Below, piece after piece: positions 55,179-62,630 of a stretch of DNA of 64,000 nt (its first letter is position 1; every line of letters begins with the position of its first letter). The notes below the pieces were generated by a model that did not search any database, was not told the DNA's origin, and was given only the letters and a program-made list of their open reading frames with translations. This DNA comes from Candidatus Sulfopaludibacter sp. SbA3 (GTDB lineage Bacteria; Acidobacteriota; Vicinamibacteria; Vicinamibacterales; UBA2999): NCBI GenBank assembly GCA_945903265.1, contig CAMDNQ010000012.1, positions 1 to 64,000 of the forward strand, in the 5' to 3' direction. The position numbers and the translations under genes were made by a program.

Positions 55179-55688
55179 GTGCGAACCCTCCTGGCGGCGT
55201 CGCTGGCGGCCGCGATCGCCCTGCCGCAGGCTCCTTTCGTCGCCACGCCACAGGACGTCGTGGATCGAATGCTGGAACTGGCCGTCCTGCGGTCCTCAGA
55301 CGTTGTGTACGACCTGGGATGCGGAGACGGCCGCATCGTGATTGCCGCCGCGCAGCGCTACGGCGCCCGCGGCGTGGGCGTCGACATTGACCCCCAGCGA
55401 ATTGACGAGGCGAGACGAAACGCAAAGGCGGCCGGAGTGGCGCATCTGGTCACGTTCCGGGTAGAGGACGCACTTCAAACCGACGTCTCTGAGGCCACCG
55501 TCGTGACGCTGTACCTGGTCGCCTCACTCAATGCGCGGCTGCGTCCGCGGCTCATGAGCCAGCTCCGTCCAGGAGCGCGGATCGTGTCGCACAACTTCCC
55601 TATTGGCGACTGGGAGCCGGACACGGTACACCCCTTCACGAGCGTCGACGGACAGTCGCGCACGCTTTTCCGCTGGAATATTAGATAG
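55179..55688 (+). CDS. Class I SAM methyltransferase with N-terminal signal peptide
   Basis: Protein of 169 aa. Residues 1-20 (RTLLAASLAAAIALPQAP) look like a signal peptide, followed by DVVYDLGCGDGRIVIAAAQ (motif I), VGVDIDPQRI and DISHNFP-like ARIVSHNFPIGDW. The core is a small Rossmann methyltransferase. A signal peptide on a SAM-dependent enzyme is odd, because SAM is cytoplasmic; the N-terminus may instead be a membrane anchor. GTG start at 55179. Confidence 0.72.
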   Translation: MRTLLAASLAAAIALPQAPFVATPQDVVDRMLELAVLRSSDVVYDLGCGDGRIVIAAAQRYGARGVGVDIDPQRIDEARRNAKAAGVAHLVTFRVEDALQTDVSEATVVTLYLVASLNARLRPRLMSQLRPGARIVSHNFPIGDWEPDTVHPFTSVDGQSRTLFRWNIR

Positions 55689-55701
55689 GGATCAGGGGTC
55701 A
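55688..55701. repeat. Short heptameric repeat (GGGATCA)
   Basis: Two units, GGGATCA and GGGGTCA, span the 10-bp gap between convergent stop codons. Same family as the repeat at 16454-16474. Confidence 0.6.
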
Positions 55702-56718
55702 GGCTCGGGCGACCGCGAGCTCGACGATCTCTTCGATCAGCTGCGTGTACGTCCGCCCTGACTTGCGCGCCGCCATGGCGAGCTCCGCCTTCGATGCGAG
55801 CCAGGGATTGGGATTGACCTCGATCACGTGCACCTTGCCATCAGGCTGCAAACGCATGTCGACGCGGCCGTAGTCGCGCAGCTCGAGCGCTTGATACGCA
55901 GCCACTGCGGTCTGATGCAGGGTCTGGACGAGCTCGTCGGAAAGGTCGGTGGCGATGGCTGATTTGGTGTCGCGGTAGGCAGCCGTCCCCTTTCCCCACT
56001 TCACTTCCGCCGCCGCGATGCGCGGGGTCCCCTCGGGAAGCTTCGATAAATCAAGCTCCACGATGGGGAGCGCTTCCGGTTTTTCGTTGCCCAGGACCCC
56101 CACGTACATCTCGCGTCCCTCGATGTATTCCTCGATCAGGACCGGGGAATCGAAGTTGGCGTGGAGCCAGTCGATGCGTTCCATCAGCTCCCGGATCGAA
56201 TTGACCACCGCGCTGAATTCGATGCCGATCGACCCGTCCTCGCGCGCCGGCTTGACGATGACCGGAAATTCGAGGTCGTGCGAAAAATCGAGCCGTCCCC
56301 GAAACGATTTCGCGAACGTTGGCGTGTGGATCCCATGGAACGCGAAGATTTTTTTCGCGACGGCCTTGTCCTGCGCCAGCATCAGCCCATGGGTGCCCGA
56401 GCCGGTGTATTTCCTGCCGAGCAGCTCCAGGAATGCCGCGATCTTGTAATCGGCGGTGTCGTCCTCTGCAAAAGATTCCGAGAGGTTGAAGACCAGATCG
56501 CATTCGGCTTTCGCCAGGCCCAGCAGGCTCTTCTGCGTGCCATCCAGCTCGTACAGGATCGGCTCGTGGCCAAGCTTCGTCAGCGTCTCGGCGACCTCTT
56601 CCTCGACTTCCTTCTTATCGAGGGTACGGACGACCGGCGACTTGTCGCCCGACGCTGGTTCATCGTCGTCATCGACAAGGACGCGGTCGTACAGAACGAC
56701 GATTTTGAGCTTGCTCAT
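55699..56718 (-). CDS. ATP-grasp ligase, D-Ala-D-Ala ligase-like
   Basis: Protein of 339 aa. The ATP-grasp fold is seen in GSGTHGLMLAQDKAVAKKIFA (about 120-140), FPVIVKPAREDGSIGIE, LIEEYIEGREMYVGVLG and the metal-binding VHVIEVNPNPWLA near the C-terminus. D-Ala-D-Ala ligases are shorter in their N-terminal region; here the N-terminus has an acidic insert (VLVDDDDEPASGDK). Probably a peptide-bond-forming ligase rather than Ddl. The ATG at 56718 (MSKLKIVV) has AGGGA upstream. It follows a zinc-peptidase gene on the same strand. Confidence 0.82.
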   Translation of the reverse strand: MSKLKIVVLYDRVLVDDDDEPASGDKSPVVRTLDKKEVEEEVAETLTKLGHEPILYELDGTQKSLLGLAKAECDLVFNLSESFAEDDTADYKIAAFLELLGRKYTGSGTHGLMLAQDKAVAKKIFAFHGIHTPTFAKSFRGRLDFSHDLEFPVIVKPAREDGSIGIEFSAVVNSIRELMERIDWLHANFDSPVLIEEYIEGREMYVGVLGNEKPEALPIVELDLSKLPEGTPRIAAAEVKWGKGTAAYRDTKSAIATDLSDELVQTLHQTAVAAYQALELRDYGRVDMRLQPDGKVHVIEVNPNPWLASKAELAMAARKSGRTYTQLIEEIVELAVARA

Positions 56719-56725
56719 TCCCTGG

Positions 56726-56754
56726 TTGGTAGTCGGTGGTTGGTGGTATGGTAG
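56726..56754. repeat. Heptameric repeat (TTGGTRG)
   Basis: TTGGTAG, TCGGTGG and TTGGTGG followed by an 8-base TATGGTAG, in the gap between the zinc-peptidase stop and the ATP-grasp start. Confidence 0.75.
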
Positions 56755-56755
56755 T

Positions 56756-57760
56756 TTAAGTCTCAAAACGTCCGCGCGTCAGAAAATTCATCGCAAGCGT
56801 CGTGGCGAGCACGGTGACCTCGACCAGGTACCGCGCCTCTTCGCCACGCTCGCCCCACAGTTTCATGCGCTGGCACGTCCGGCAGATCGAATCGATCAGG
56901 GCGCGAACCACCGGCCGCGGGACACCGGTCCAATACGTGATTTTCTCGACGAGCTCAGGGCGATGCTTGGTAACGATATCGCCCGCCGGCACGGCTTCCT
57001 TCCGCTTGCGCGTCAGGAAGATCTGCGGGAGATGCGCGTCGAGGGCAATGTCGATGCGCGCCTGACGCTCCTCCCCCGCGGCCTCGTAGAACTGCTCGAC
57101 GGTGACCTTGATGTCGTCGGGCGTGATGTCGACATCGCCGGTCTTGACGATCGGTTCGACGTCTGCGAGCGCGCGGGCGACGCGTTCGACGTACCGCAGC
57201 TTCTGCATCGCCGGCCACCCTTTGTAGCGGCGGCGCCATGCGCTGCGAGGGGTCAGCCAGACCGCAAACGTTTCGGCAAAATCTTCGTCGGGATGCTTCT
57301 GCGCGTACCACCCCTCGATGTGGCGCACGAAGCTGCGGCTGAACGGCACCGGCCGATAGTCGTCGCGATACGGCCTGAAGAACGGTCCAAACAGGCGGCG
57401 CCACTCCGGGGTCGTATAGAGGCGGTACGCGTAATTGAACACGTGCCCCGCCTCATGACGCATGTACATCATGACCTGGCGATCCGTCTCGAGCGTATCA
57501 GCCGCCTTCTCGATTTTTCGGAGCTTTGAATCGGCGAGATAGAACGGAATCCCGAGGACGGGTTGCTGATCCGGACAACCCCATTCGTCGGTCAGGTAGC
57601 AGACAGGACGGAAGTTCTTGAACCCGCGCCGCTCGAGCTCCTCGTAGAGCTGACGGATGTAGCCCTCGACCGGCGACCCCTCGACACGGAGGCCGAGCTC
57701 GCTGACTTTCTTCCCCAGCACGCCTCGGATCTCTGGATCGAGCGACTCGAACTTAACCAC
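56756..57760 (-). CDS. Putative zinc-binding metallopeptidase
   Basis: Protein of 334 aa. MYMRHEAGHVFNYAYRLY (about 100-117) holds the HExxH zinc motif, and KHPDEDFAETFAVWL about 50 residues later supplies the usual glutamate. This arrangement fits the putative zinc-binding metallopeptidase family of unknown substrate. It is encoded 37 bases upstream of the ATP-grasp ligase. GTG start at 57760. The region between it and the ligase is a 7-bp repeat. Confidence 0.78.
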   Translation of the reverse strand: MVKFESLDPEIRGVLGKKVSELGLRVEGSPVEGYIRQLYEELERRGFKNFRPVCYLTDEWGCPDQQPVLGIPFYLADSKLRKIEKAADTLETDRQVMMYMRHEAGHVFNYAYRLYTTPEWRRLFGPFFRPYRDDYRPVPFSRSFVRHIEGWYAQKHPDEDFAETFAVWLTPRSAWRRRYKGWPAMQKLRYVERVARALADVEPIVKTGDVDITPDDIKVTVEQFYEAAGEERQARIDIALDAHLPQIFLTRKRKEAVPAGDIVTKHRPELVEKITYWTGVPRPVVRALIDSICRTCQRMKLWGERGEEARYLVEVTVLATTLAMNFLTRGRFET

Positions 57761-57773
57761 GTCCTGATCTTAG

Positions 57774-57800
57774 TTGGTAGGCGGTAGTCGCCTGGCCGGT
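57774..57800. repeat. Degenerate heptameric repeat (TTGGTAG)
   Basis: TTGGTAG followed by GCGGTAG and less regular units, upstream of the zinc-peptidase GTG. Confidence 0.55.
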
Positions 57801-57827
57801 ACTCGCTCCTCGGCAGGTGGTTCAGCC

Positions 57828-57977
57828 CTAGCGCTCGGGGAACCGCTCAATCCGCTTGTCGTCTTCAAGCCTGGGCGGTTCCTCCTTCGGTTTCCGGCTG
57901 TCTGGATCAGCCGGCGCAGCCGGAGGATTTAATGGCGGCGCGTTCGGTGGCGGGCTCTTCGTTTCCGGCAAGGCCAT
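57828..57977 (-). CDS. Small proline-rich protein (hypothetical)
   Basis: Possible gene of 49 codons from ATG 57977. The product is Pro-rich (ETKSPPPNAPPLNPPAAPADP) then highly charged (KPKEEPPRLEDDKRIERFPER). No family is recognised. GGTGG just upstream could serve as ribosome-binding site; it is part of the 7-bp repeat. Fills most of the 260-bp gap between the reductase and the zinc-peptidase. May be non-coding. Confidence 0.4.
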   Translation of the reverse strand: MALPETKSPPPNAPPLNPPAAPADPDSRKPKEEPPRLEDDKRIERFPER

Positions 57978-57981
57978 AACC

Positions 57982-58023
57982 ACCAACCACCAACTACCAA
58001 CTACCAACTACCAACCACAAACT
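57982..58023. repeat. Heptameric repeat (ACCAACT), six units
   Basis: ACCAACC, three exact ACCAACT, ACCAACC and ACAAACT: six consecutive 7-bp units, exactly 42 bases, ending in the reductase stop codon. The longest example in the window. Confidence 0.9.
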
Positions 58024-59848
58024 AGCTGGCGCACTCCCCGTCCATCACTTCGGGCGTGAATGCCTCGGTTTCGCCAAGGTCGATGTAATCGGCCGGCGTC
58101 AACTCGTCCGGAACGACAGTCGCGAGGTCCTGCAGCACGTCGGTCGCTGCAGCCGGGCCGATCCGCCGGTAGAACGCGCCAAGCGACTCCTCAGCAACCC
58201 GCTGCTGCCGATACAGGCCAATCAGGCGATCGAGTGCGTCTGTCAGACGATTGACCGGCACCTTCGACACGACCTTGCCGAACTGGGCGCCATCGCTGTT
58301 CACGCCGCCTCCGACCAGCACGAAGTACTGCGGCACGGCACGTCCACCGACTTTGCGAACGCTCCCTTGGAAGCCGATCCCGGAGATGTGGTGCTGACCG
58401 CATCCGTTCGGGCATCCGCTGATCTTGATGTCGCCTGACGGGACGGCATCCACGAGCTCAGGATGCGCACTGAGATACTCGGTCAGGATGCGCCCGAGTC
58501 CCCGCGACTGCGTCACGGCGAGACGGCAGCTTTCCGCGCCAGGGCAGCTCGTGACATCGGCCACCGTTCCCGCATCGCCGGCACCGAGATTCGCAGCGCG
58601 GAGCCGCTCGTAGAATGCGGACACCAGCTTGACCGGCACCCACCGGAACAGAATGTTCTGGTCGATCGTCAACCTGACGGTGCCATCGCTGTAGGCTTCG
58701 GCGAGGTCGGCGATGACCTGCGCCTGGCCGGCAGTGAAATCGCCGAGCGGGAGCCGGGCCGTCACCATCACGAAGCCCGCCTGCCGCTGCTTCCGGACGT
58801 TGTGCCTCGTCCAGCGCACGTAGCCATCGGGCAGGGTCTGGAGTTGTACCGTCCCCGGCATGATCCCGGGGCCGGACACGGGGCTCACGGCCAGCGCTGC
58901 GGCCATCTGCGGCGTCAGCGGCGCCGGCTTCGGCCAGTCTGGTGCCTCTTCAACCGGCGGTGCGGACGCGGGGAACGGCAGGCGGGCGCCTCCCTCCGCG
59001 CGGAACTCCGCCAGCGCCTCCTCGAACTTGGCGCGCCACGCGTCCCAGCCGAGCGACTTCATCAGGAACTTCATCCGGTTCCGCTGCGGGTGCTTCCGGT
59101 CGCCGTTGCGGTGGAAGACTCGCAGGACCGCTTCGGCCACGTCGAGCATCTCCTCCGCCGGGAGGAACTCGTACAGCACGGGCGCGTCGATCACCATGAT
59201 CGCGGTGCCGCCGCCGACGACCACCTTGAAGCCGCGCTTCCCGTCGACGATGCGCGCGTGCCAGCCGATGTCATGAATCGCCGCGACAGCGTGGTCTTCG
59301 GGGCATCCCTCGAACGCGATCTTGAACTTGCGCGGGAGCGACGCGGCGAGCGGATGCCTGAGGAAGTACCGTGTCAGCGCCTCGGCGTACGGAGTGACGT
59401 CGAAGATTTCGTTCTCGGCGACGCCCGAATACGGGCATGACGTGATGTTCCGGACCGAGTTGCCGCACGCCTCGCGCGTCGTGATGCCCGTTTCGGCCAT
59501 GGCCCGCATCGCGTCCTCGGCATCACTCAGCTTGACGAAGTGGAACTGGACGTTCTGGCGCGTGGTCACGTGGCCGAATCCGCGGGAGTAGCTGGTAGCC
59601 ACGCCCGCGAGCGACCGCAGCTGCGCGGATGTCAGGATGCCCTGCGGGACTTTCACCCGCAACATCTGGACGTCGTCCTGCCGCTGGCCGTAGGTCCCGC
59701 GCAGCAGGCGGAACTTCCGCCAGTCGTCGGGTGAAATCTCGCCGCGCTCGTACTTGCCGAGCACATCGACGAACTCGTCGATGTCGTGTTCCTTGGCGAA
59801 CCCCGTACGCGGACGGCCTACCGCCGTCGCCTGATCAATGACCGACAT
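58022..59848 (-). CDS. Ferredoxin-type sulfite/nitrite reductase (siroheme)
   Basis: Protein of 608 aa with the duplicated siroheme reductase fold. Cysteines for the 4Fe-4S/siroheme centre are TSCPGAESC (C-x5-C, near 434) and SGCPNGCGQH (C-x3-C, near 478). The family includes both assimilatory sulfite and nitrite reductases; the Cys-rich leader of the operon favours sulfite. Overlaps cysG by 14 bases. It supplies sulfide for cysteine synthesis. Confidence 0.85.
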   Translation of the reverse strand: MSVIDQATAVGRPRTGFAKEHDIDEFVDVLGKYERGEISPDDWRKFRLLRGTYGQRQDDVQMLRVKVPQGILTSAQLRSLAGVATSYSRGFGHVTTRQNVQFHFVKLSDAEDAMRAMAETGITTREACGNSVRNITSCPYSGVAENEIFDVTPYAEALTRYFLRHPLAASLPRKFKIAFEGCPEDHAVAAIHDIGWHARIVDGKRGFKVVVGGGTAIMVIDAPVLYEFLPAEEMLDVAEAVLRVFHRNGDRKHPQRNRMKFLMKSLGWDAWRAKFEEALAEFRAEGGARLPFPASAPPVEEAPDWPKPAPLTPQMAAALAVSPVSGPGIMPGTVQLQTLPDGYVRWTRHNVRKQRQAGFVMVTARLPLGDFTAGQAQVIADLAEAYSDGTVRLTIDQNILFRWVPVKLVSAFYERLRAANLGAGDAGTVADVTSCPGAESCRLAVTQSRGLGRILTEYLSAHPELVDAVPSGDIKISGCPNGCGQHHISGIGFQGSVRKVGGRAVPQYFVLVGGGVNSDGAQFGKVVSKVPVNRLTDALDRLIGLYRQQRVAEESLGAFYRRIGPAAATDVLQDLATVVPDELTPADYIDLGETEAFTPEVMDGECAS

Positions 59849-61184
59849 GCCTCACCTCGTCTCCTGTAGCCGCAGTGCGCGCCAATCTCGCCCGAATCTT
59901 CACCACTTCTCCGATCACCAGGACGCCCGCCGCGCCAGTTGGAGGTTCAGCGGCGCCCATCTGATCGAGCCGCCCGGTCCATACCCATTCGTCAGGCATC
60001 GACGCGCTGCAGACGATCGCCGCGGGTGTGTCCGGCCCCCAGCCGTGTCCTATCAACTGCGCCGCCAGCGACGCGCGGGCGCCAACGCCCATCAGCATCA
60101 CGATCGACAGCGAGTTGGGGCGGACCGCCCCAAGACTGTGATCGACCGTCGCGTCCGTGTGGCCAGCGAGCACGAGGAAGCCGGACGCCACCCCGCGATG
60201 CGTGATGGGAATCCCCGCCATTTCCGGCGCCGCGATCGCGCTGCTGACACCCGGCACCACGTCGAACGGAATCCCCGCCATCGCCAGCGCCAGGGCTTCT
60301 TCCCCGCCCCGGCCGAACACGAACGGGTCGCCGCCCTTCAGCCGCACGACGCGCTTGCCCTGCTTGGCAGCTCGAATCATCAGCCGGTGGATCGTCTCCT
60401 GGGGCACGCTATCCCGCCGTGCCCGTTTGCCGACCGAGAAGCACTGGGCCTTCGTCGCGCGCCGAAGCGCATCGACATCGACGAGGGCGTCATACAGCAC
60501 CAGATCGGCCTGCTGCAGCCTTCTCACCGCCGCGACGGTCCACAGATCCGGATTCCCAGGCCCGGCCCCGACGAGAGACACACTCCCGGGATCGGGGATC
60601 CGGGATCGGGGATCCGAAGGCCGGATCCCGGGGCCCGCATCCCGGTAAATGTTGTTGAGCGCCTCCAGCAACTGCGGCCGGCGCTGCTCCATCGGCACGC
60701 CCTGCTGCTTCCACGCGGCCCGTGCCGCGTCCGCAGTGGCGAGCCACAGCGCCAGGTCCGGCGGCAGCATTGCGTCGATGCCTTCGCGCAGCAGCCCCGC
60801 AAGCGCCGGTGCGCGGCCGTCGGTCGAAATCGCGATGGTGACGCCATCGCGGCGCACGACGCCGCCAAGATACGCCGTCGCATGCCGCGGATCGTCCACC
60901 GCGTTCACGAAAATCCGTCGCTCGTCCGCCGCCGCCCGCACCCGCTCGTTGACGTCAGGCGGCGCCGCGGCGACCACCCACCAGGCGCCGTCGAGATCCG
61001 CCGGCTCGAATCCCCGGCGAACGATGGCCACGGACAGCTGCTCGATCTCCGGCACGACCTGAGGCGCCACGACAGTCACGTCGGCACCGGCAGCCAGCAG
61101 CGCCTCGAGTTTCGAGGCCGCCACGGGACCGCCGCCGACCACGACGGCACGACGCGACTGAAGATTCAGGAATGCTGGAAACAT
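59835..61184 (-). CDS. cysG: Siroheme synthase (CysG-type fusion)
   Basis: Protein of 449 aa. The N-terminal half (about 1-195) is precorrin-2 dehydrogenase/ferrochelatase (RAVVVGGGPVAASKLEALL at the start). The C-terminal half (about 202-449) is uroporphyrinogen III methyltransferase: VSLVGAGPGNPDLWTV, GDPFVFGRGGEEA and GVSSAIAAPEMAGIPITHRG. The linker (about 190-201) is encoded by a GGATC-rich repeat. ATG at 61184 is chosen; TTG at 61199 would lie in the terminator U-tract. Makes the siroheme of the adjacent reductase. Confidence 0.92.
   Translation of the reverse strand: MFPAFLNLQSRRAVVVGGGPVAASKLEALLAAGADVTVVAPQVVPEIEQLSVAIVRRGFEPADLDGAWWVVAAAPPDVNERVRAAADERRIFVNAVDDPRHATAYLGGVVRRDGVTIAISTDGRAPALAGLLREGIDAMLPPDLALWLATADAARAAWKQQGVPMEQRRPQLLEALNNIYRDAGPGIRPSDPRSRIPDPGSVSLVGAGPGNPDLWTVAAVRRLQQADLVLYDALVDVDALRRATKAQCFSVGKRARRDSVPQETIHRLMIRAAKQGKRVVRLKGGDPFVFGRGGEEALALAMAGIPFDVVPGVSSAIAAPEMAGIPITHRGVASGFLVLAGHTDATVDHSLGAVRPNSLSIVMLMGVGARASLAAQLIGHGWGPDTPAAIVCSASMPDEWVWTGRLDQMGAAEPPTGAAGVLVIGEVVKIRARLARTAATGDEVRHVGH
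60588..60615. repeat. Heptameric repeat (GGGATCS) in the cysG linker
   Basis: Four units alternating GGGATCG and GGGATCC, followed by an inverted GGATCCCGGGGCCC stretch. It encodes part of the inter-domain linker (RPSDPRSRIPDPGS) without disrupting the frame. Confidence 0.85.
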
Positions 61185-61189
61185 GCGTC

Positions 61190-61225
61190 TAAAAAGCAAA
61201 AAGCCCGGGTGTCTGTCCCGGGCTT
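61190..61225 (-). terminator. Attenuator terminator before cysG
   Basis: Minus strand: AAGCCCGGG (61225-61217), loop of seven, CCCGGGCTT (61209-61201), then TTTGCTTTTT. Perfect 9-bp stem and U-tract ending seven bases before the cysG ATG. A terminator directly in front of a gene, not after one, implies conditional read-through. Confidence 0.92.
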
Positions 61226-61295
61226 CGATCCTGTTCGTGTTTGGGCTTTTCTACGAGTGACCCGCACGGACCGCAAGCGCCGGGACTTGGGTCCC
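61215..61295 (-). promoter_or_regulatory. Competing RNA stems of the cysteine attenuator
   Basis: Segment 1 GGGAC (61295-61291) can pair with segment 2 GTCCC (61286-61282). Segment 2 as GTCCCGG (61286-61280) can instead pair with segment 3 CCGGGAC (61221-61215), which includes the 5' arm of the terminator. Pairing 2:3 destroys the terminator. Segment 1 begins three bases after the last leader Cys codon, so a stalled ribosome would cover it. Confidence 0.75.
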
Positions 61296-61334
61296 CCGAC
61301 AACACGCGCAGGCGCATCCGCACATCTTGAACAC
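61251..61334 (-). CDS. Cys-rich leader peptide of the cysG-sulfite reductase operon
   Basis: Short reading frame of 27 codons from GTG 61334 (24 from an in-frame ATG at 61325). The ATG-onward sequence begins MCGCACACCRG, with five Cys codons in nine, then TQVPALAVRAGHS and TAG at 61253-61251. GTG is preferred because the -10 box ends eight bases upstream, fitting a leaderless start. It lies between promoter and terminator and ahead of cysG. Similar polycysteine leader peptides are known in mycobacteria as cysteine-responsive attenuators. Confidence 0.78.
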   Translation of the reverse strand: MFKMCGCACACCRGTQVPALAVRAGHS

Positions 61335-61342
61335 GATGAGTG

Positions 61343-61372
61343 ATTTTACAGCGGCAAACCCCACAGGGTCAA
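61343..61372 (-). promoter_or_regulatory. Promoter of the cysG-sulfite reductase operon
   Basis: -35 TTGACC (61372-61367), 18-bp spacer, -10 TAAAAT (61348-61343). One of the best sigma70-type promoters in the window. It starts five bases after the thrC stop codon and drives the Cys-rich leader. Confidence 0.82.
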
Positions 61373-61376
61373 ATAG

Positions 61377-62630
61377 TTACGCCCGTGCGGCGGCGGGCTG
61401 GGAGGCCTGCGGTGCCAGCGCGCGCTCGAAGTCCGCCAGGCTGCGTCCGATTCTGGTCGGCTGGGCGACCCGCCCCATCATGACTTCGGCGGTCTTGTAG
61501 CCATTGCCGGTGATGCAGACCACGACGGACTCATTCCGCTTGATCACGCCCTGCGCAATGAGTTTCCGCGTGACCGCCAGCGTCGTGCCGCCGGCAGGCT
61601 CGGTGAAGATGCCCTCCGTCTGCGCAAGCAGCTGAACGGCATCCAGAATCTCGGGGTCGGTCGCCGAAGCGCCGGCGCCTCCCGTCTCGTGGACCACTTT
61701 GACGACCTGGAATCCGTCGGCCGGATTGCCGATCGCCAATGACTTCGCAATCGTGGCCGGCTTGACGGGCTCAGGGAATTCCAGCCCGGCGTCCAGCGCG
61801 TTGATCACCGGCGACGAACCCGCAGGCTGGGCGGCGTGGATCTTCGGCAGCTGGCCGCTGACCAGCCCGATTTCACGCATCTCACGGAATCCTTTGTAGA
61901 TGCGCGGCAGGAGCGTTCCCCCGGCGACCGGTGACACCACATGGTCCGGGAAGCGCCAGCCAAGCTGCTCCGCGATCTCGAAGCCCATCGTCTTGGCGCC
62001 CTCGGCGTAGTACGCGCGAAGGTTGATGTTGGCGAACCCCCACCCATACCGATCGGCGATCTGCGTGCACAGACGGTTGACGTCGTCGTAGTTCCCCTCG
62101 ACCGCCACGACGTGCGGCGCGTAAATCGCGGCGCCCAGGACTTTCGCGGGCTCCAGATCGTGCGGGATGAAGACGTAGCACGGAAGCCCGAGACGCGCGG
62201 CGTGCGCGGCGACGCTGCCGGCAAGGTTGCCGGTGGACGCGCACCCGAACACCTGGAACCCGAGTTCCACGGCGCGGGTGGCCGCAATCGACACGACGCG
62301 GTCCTTGTACGAGAACGTCGGATGGTTGACTGAGTCGTCTTTGAGATACAGCTCGTCGACGCCGAGCTCACGCGCCAGACGGGTCGCCCGCACGAGCGGC
62401 GTGAAGCCGGAGTTGAAACCGGTACGCGGCTCCTCGACCGGCAGCAGTTCGAGATAGCGCCAGAGCGACCGCGGACGCGATTCAATCACGCTCCGGGTCA
62501 TGACTTTCTTGACCGCGGCGTAGTCGTACGAGACTTCAAGTGGGCCAAGGCAGTCAGCGCAGACCCACAGCGCTTCTGCCGGATACGTCGCGCCACACAG
62601 GTGGCAGGTCAGGCCCGCGACGAATTTCAT
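61377..62630 (-). CDS. thrC: Threonine synthase
   Basis: Protein of 417 aa, PLP-dependent. An N-terminal zinc ribbon (CHLCGATYPAEALWVCADC) precedes the fold. The PLP Lys is in TFSYKDR (about 110). GCASTGNLAGSVAAHAARLGL and ETGGAGASATDPE are characteristic. Converts O-phosphohomoserine to threonine. Overlaps thrB by four bases. Confidence 0.93.
   Translation of the reverse strand: MKFVAGLTCHLCGATYPAEALWVCADCLGPLEVSYDYAAVKKVMTRSVIESRPRSLWRYLELLPVEEPRTGFNSGFTPLVRATRLARELGVDELYLKDDSVNHPTFSYKDRVVSIAATRAVELGFQVFGCASTGNLAGSVAAHAARLGLPCYVFIPHDLEPAKVLGAAIYAPHVVAVEGNYDDVNRLCTQIADRYGWGFANINLRAYYAEGAKTMGFEIAEQLGWRFPDHVVSPVAGGTLLPRIYKGFREMREIGLVSGQLPKIHAAQPAGSSPVINALDAGLEFPEPVKPATIAKSLAIGNPADGFQVVKVVHETGGAGASATDPEILDAVQLLAQTEGIFTEPAGGTTLAVTRKLIAQGVIKRNESVVVCITGNGYKTAEVMMGRVAQPTRIGRSLADFERALAPQASQPAAARA

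Noticed and set aside
61190..61225. Terminator of the thrC gene
   Set aside because: The hairpin lies 150 bases past thrC, after a new promoter and the Cys-rich frame, and directly before cysG, so an attenuator explains it better. It may still also end thr transcripts.
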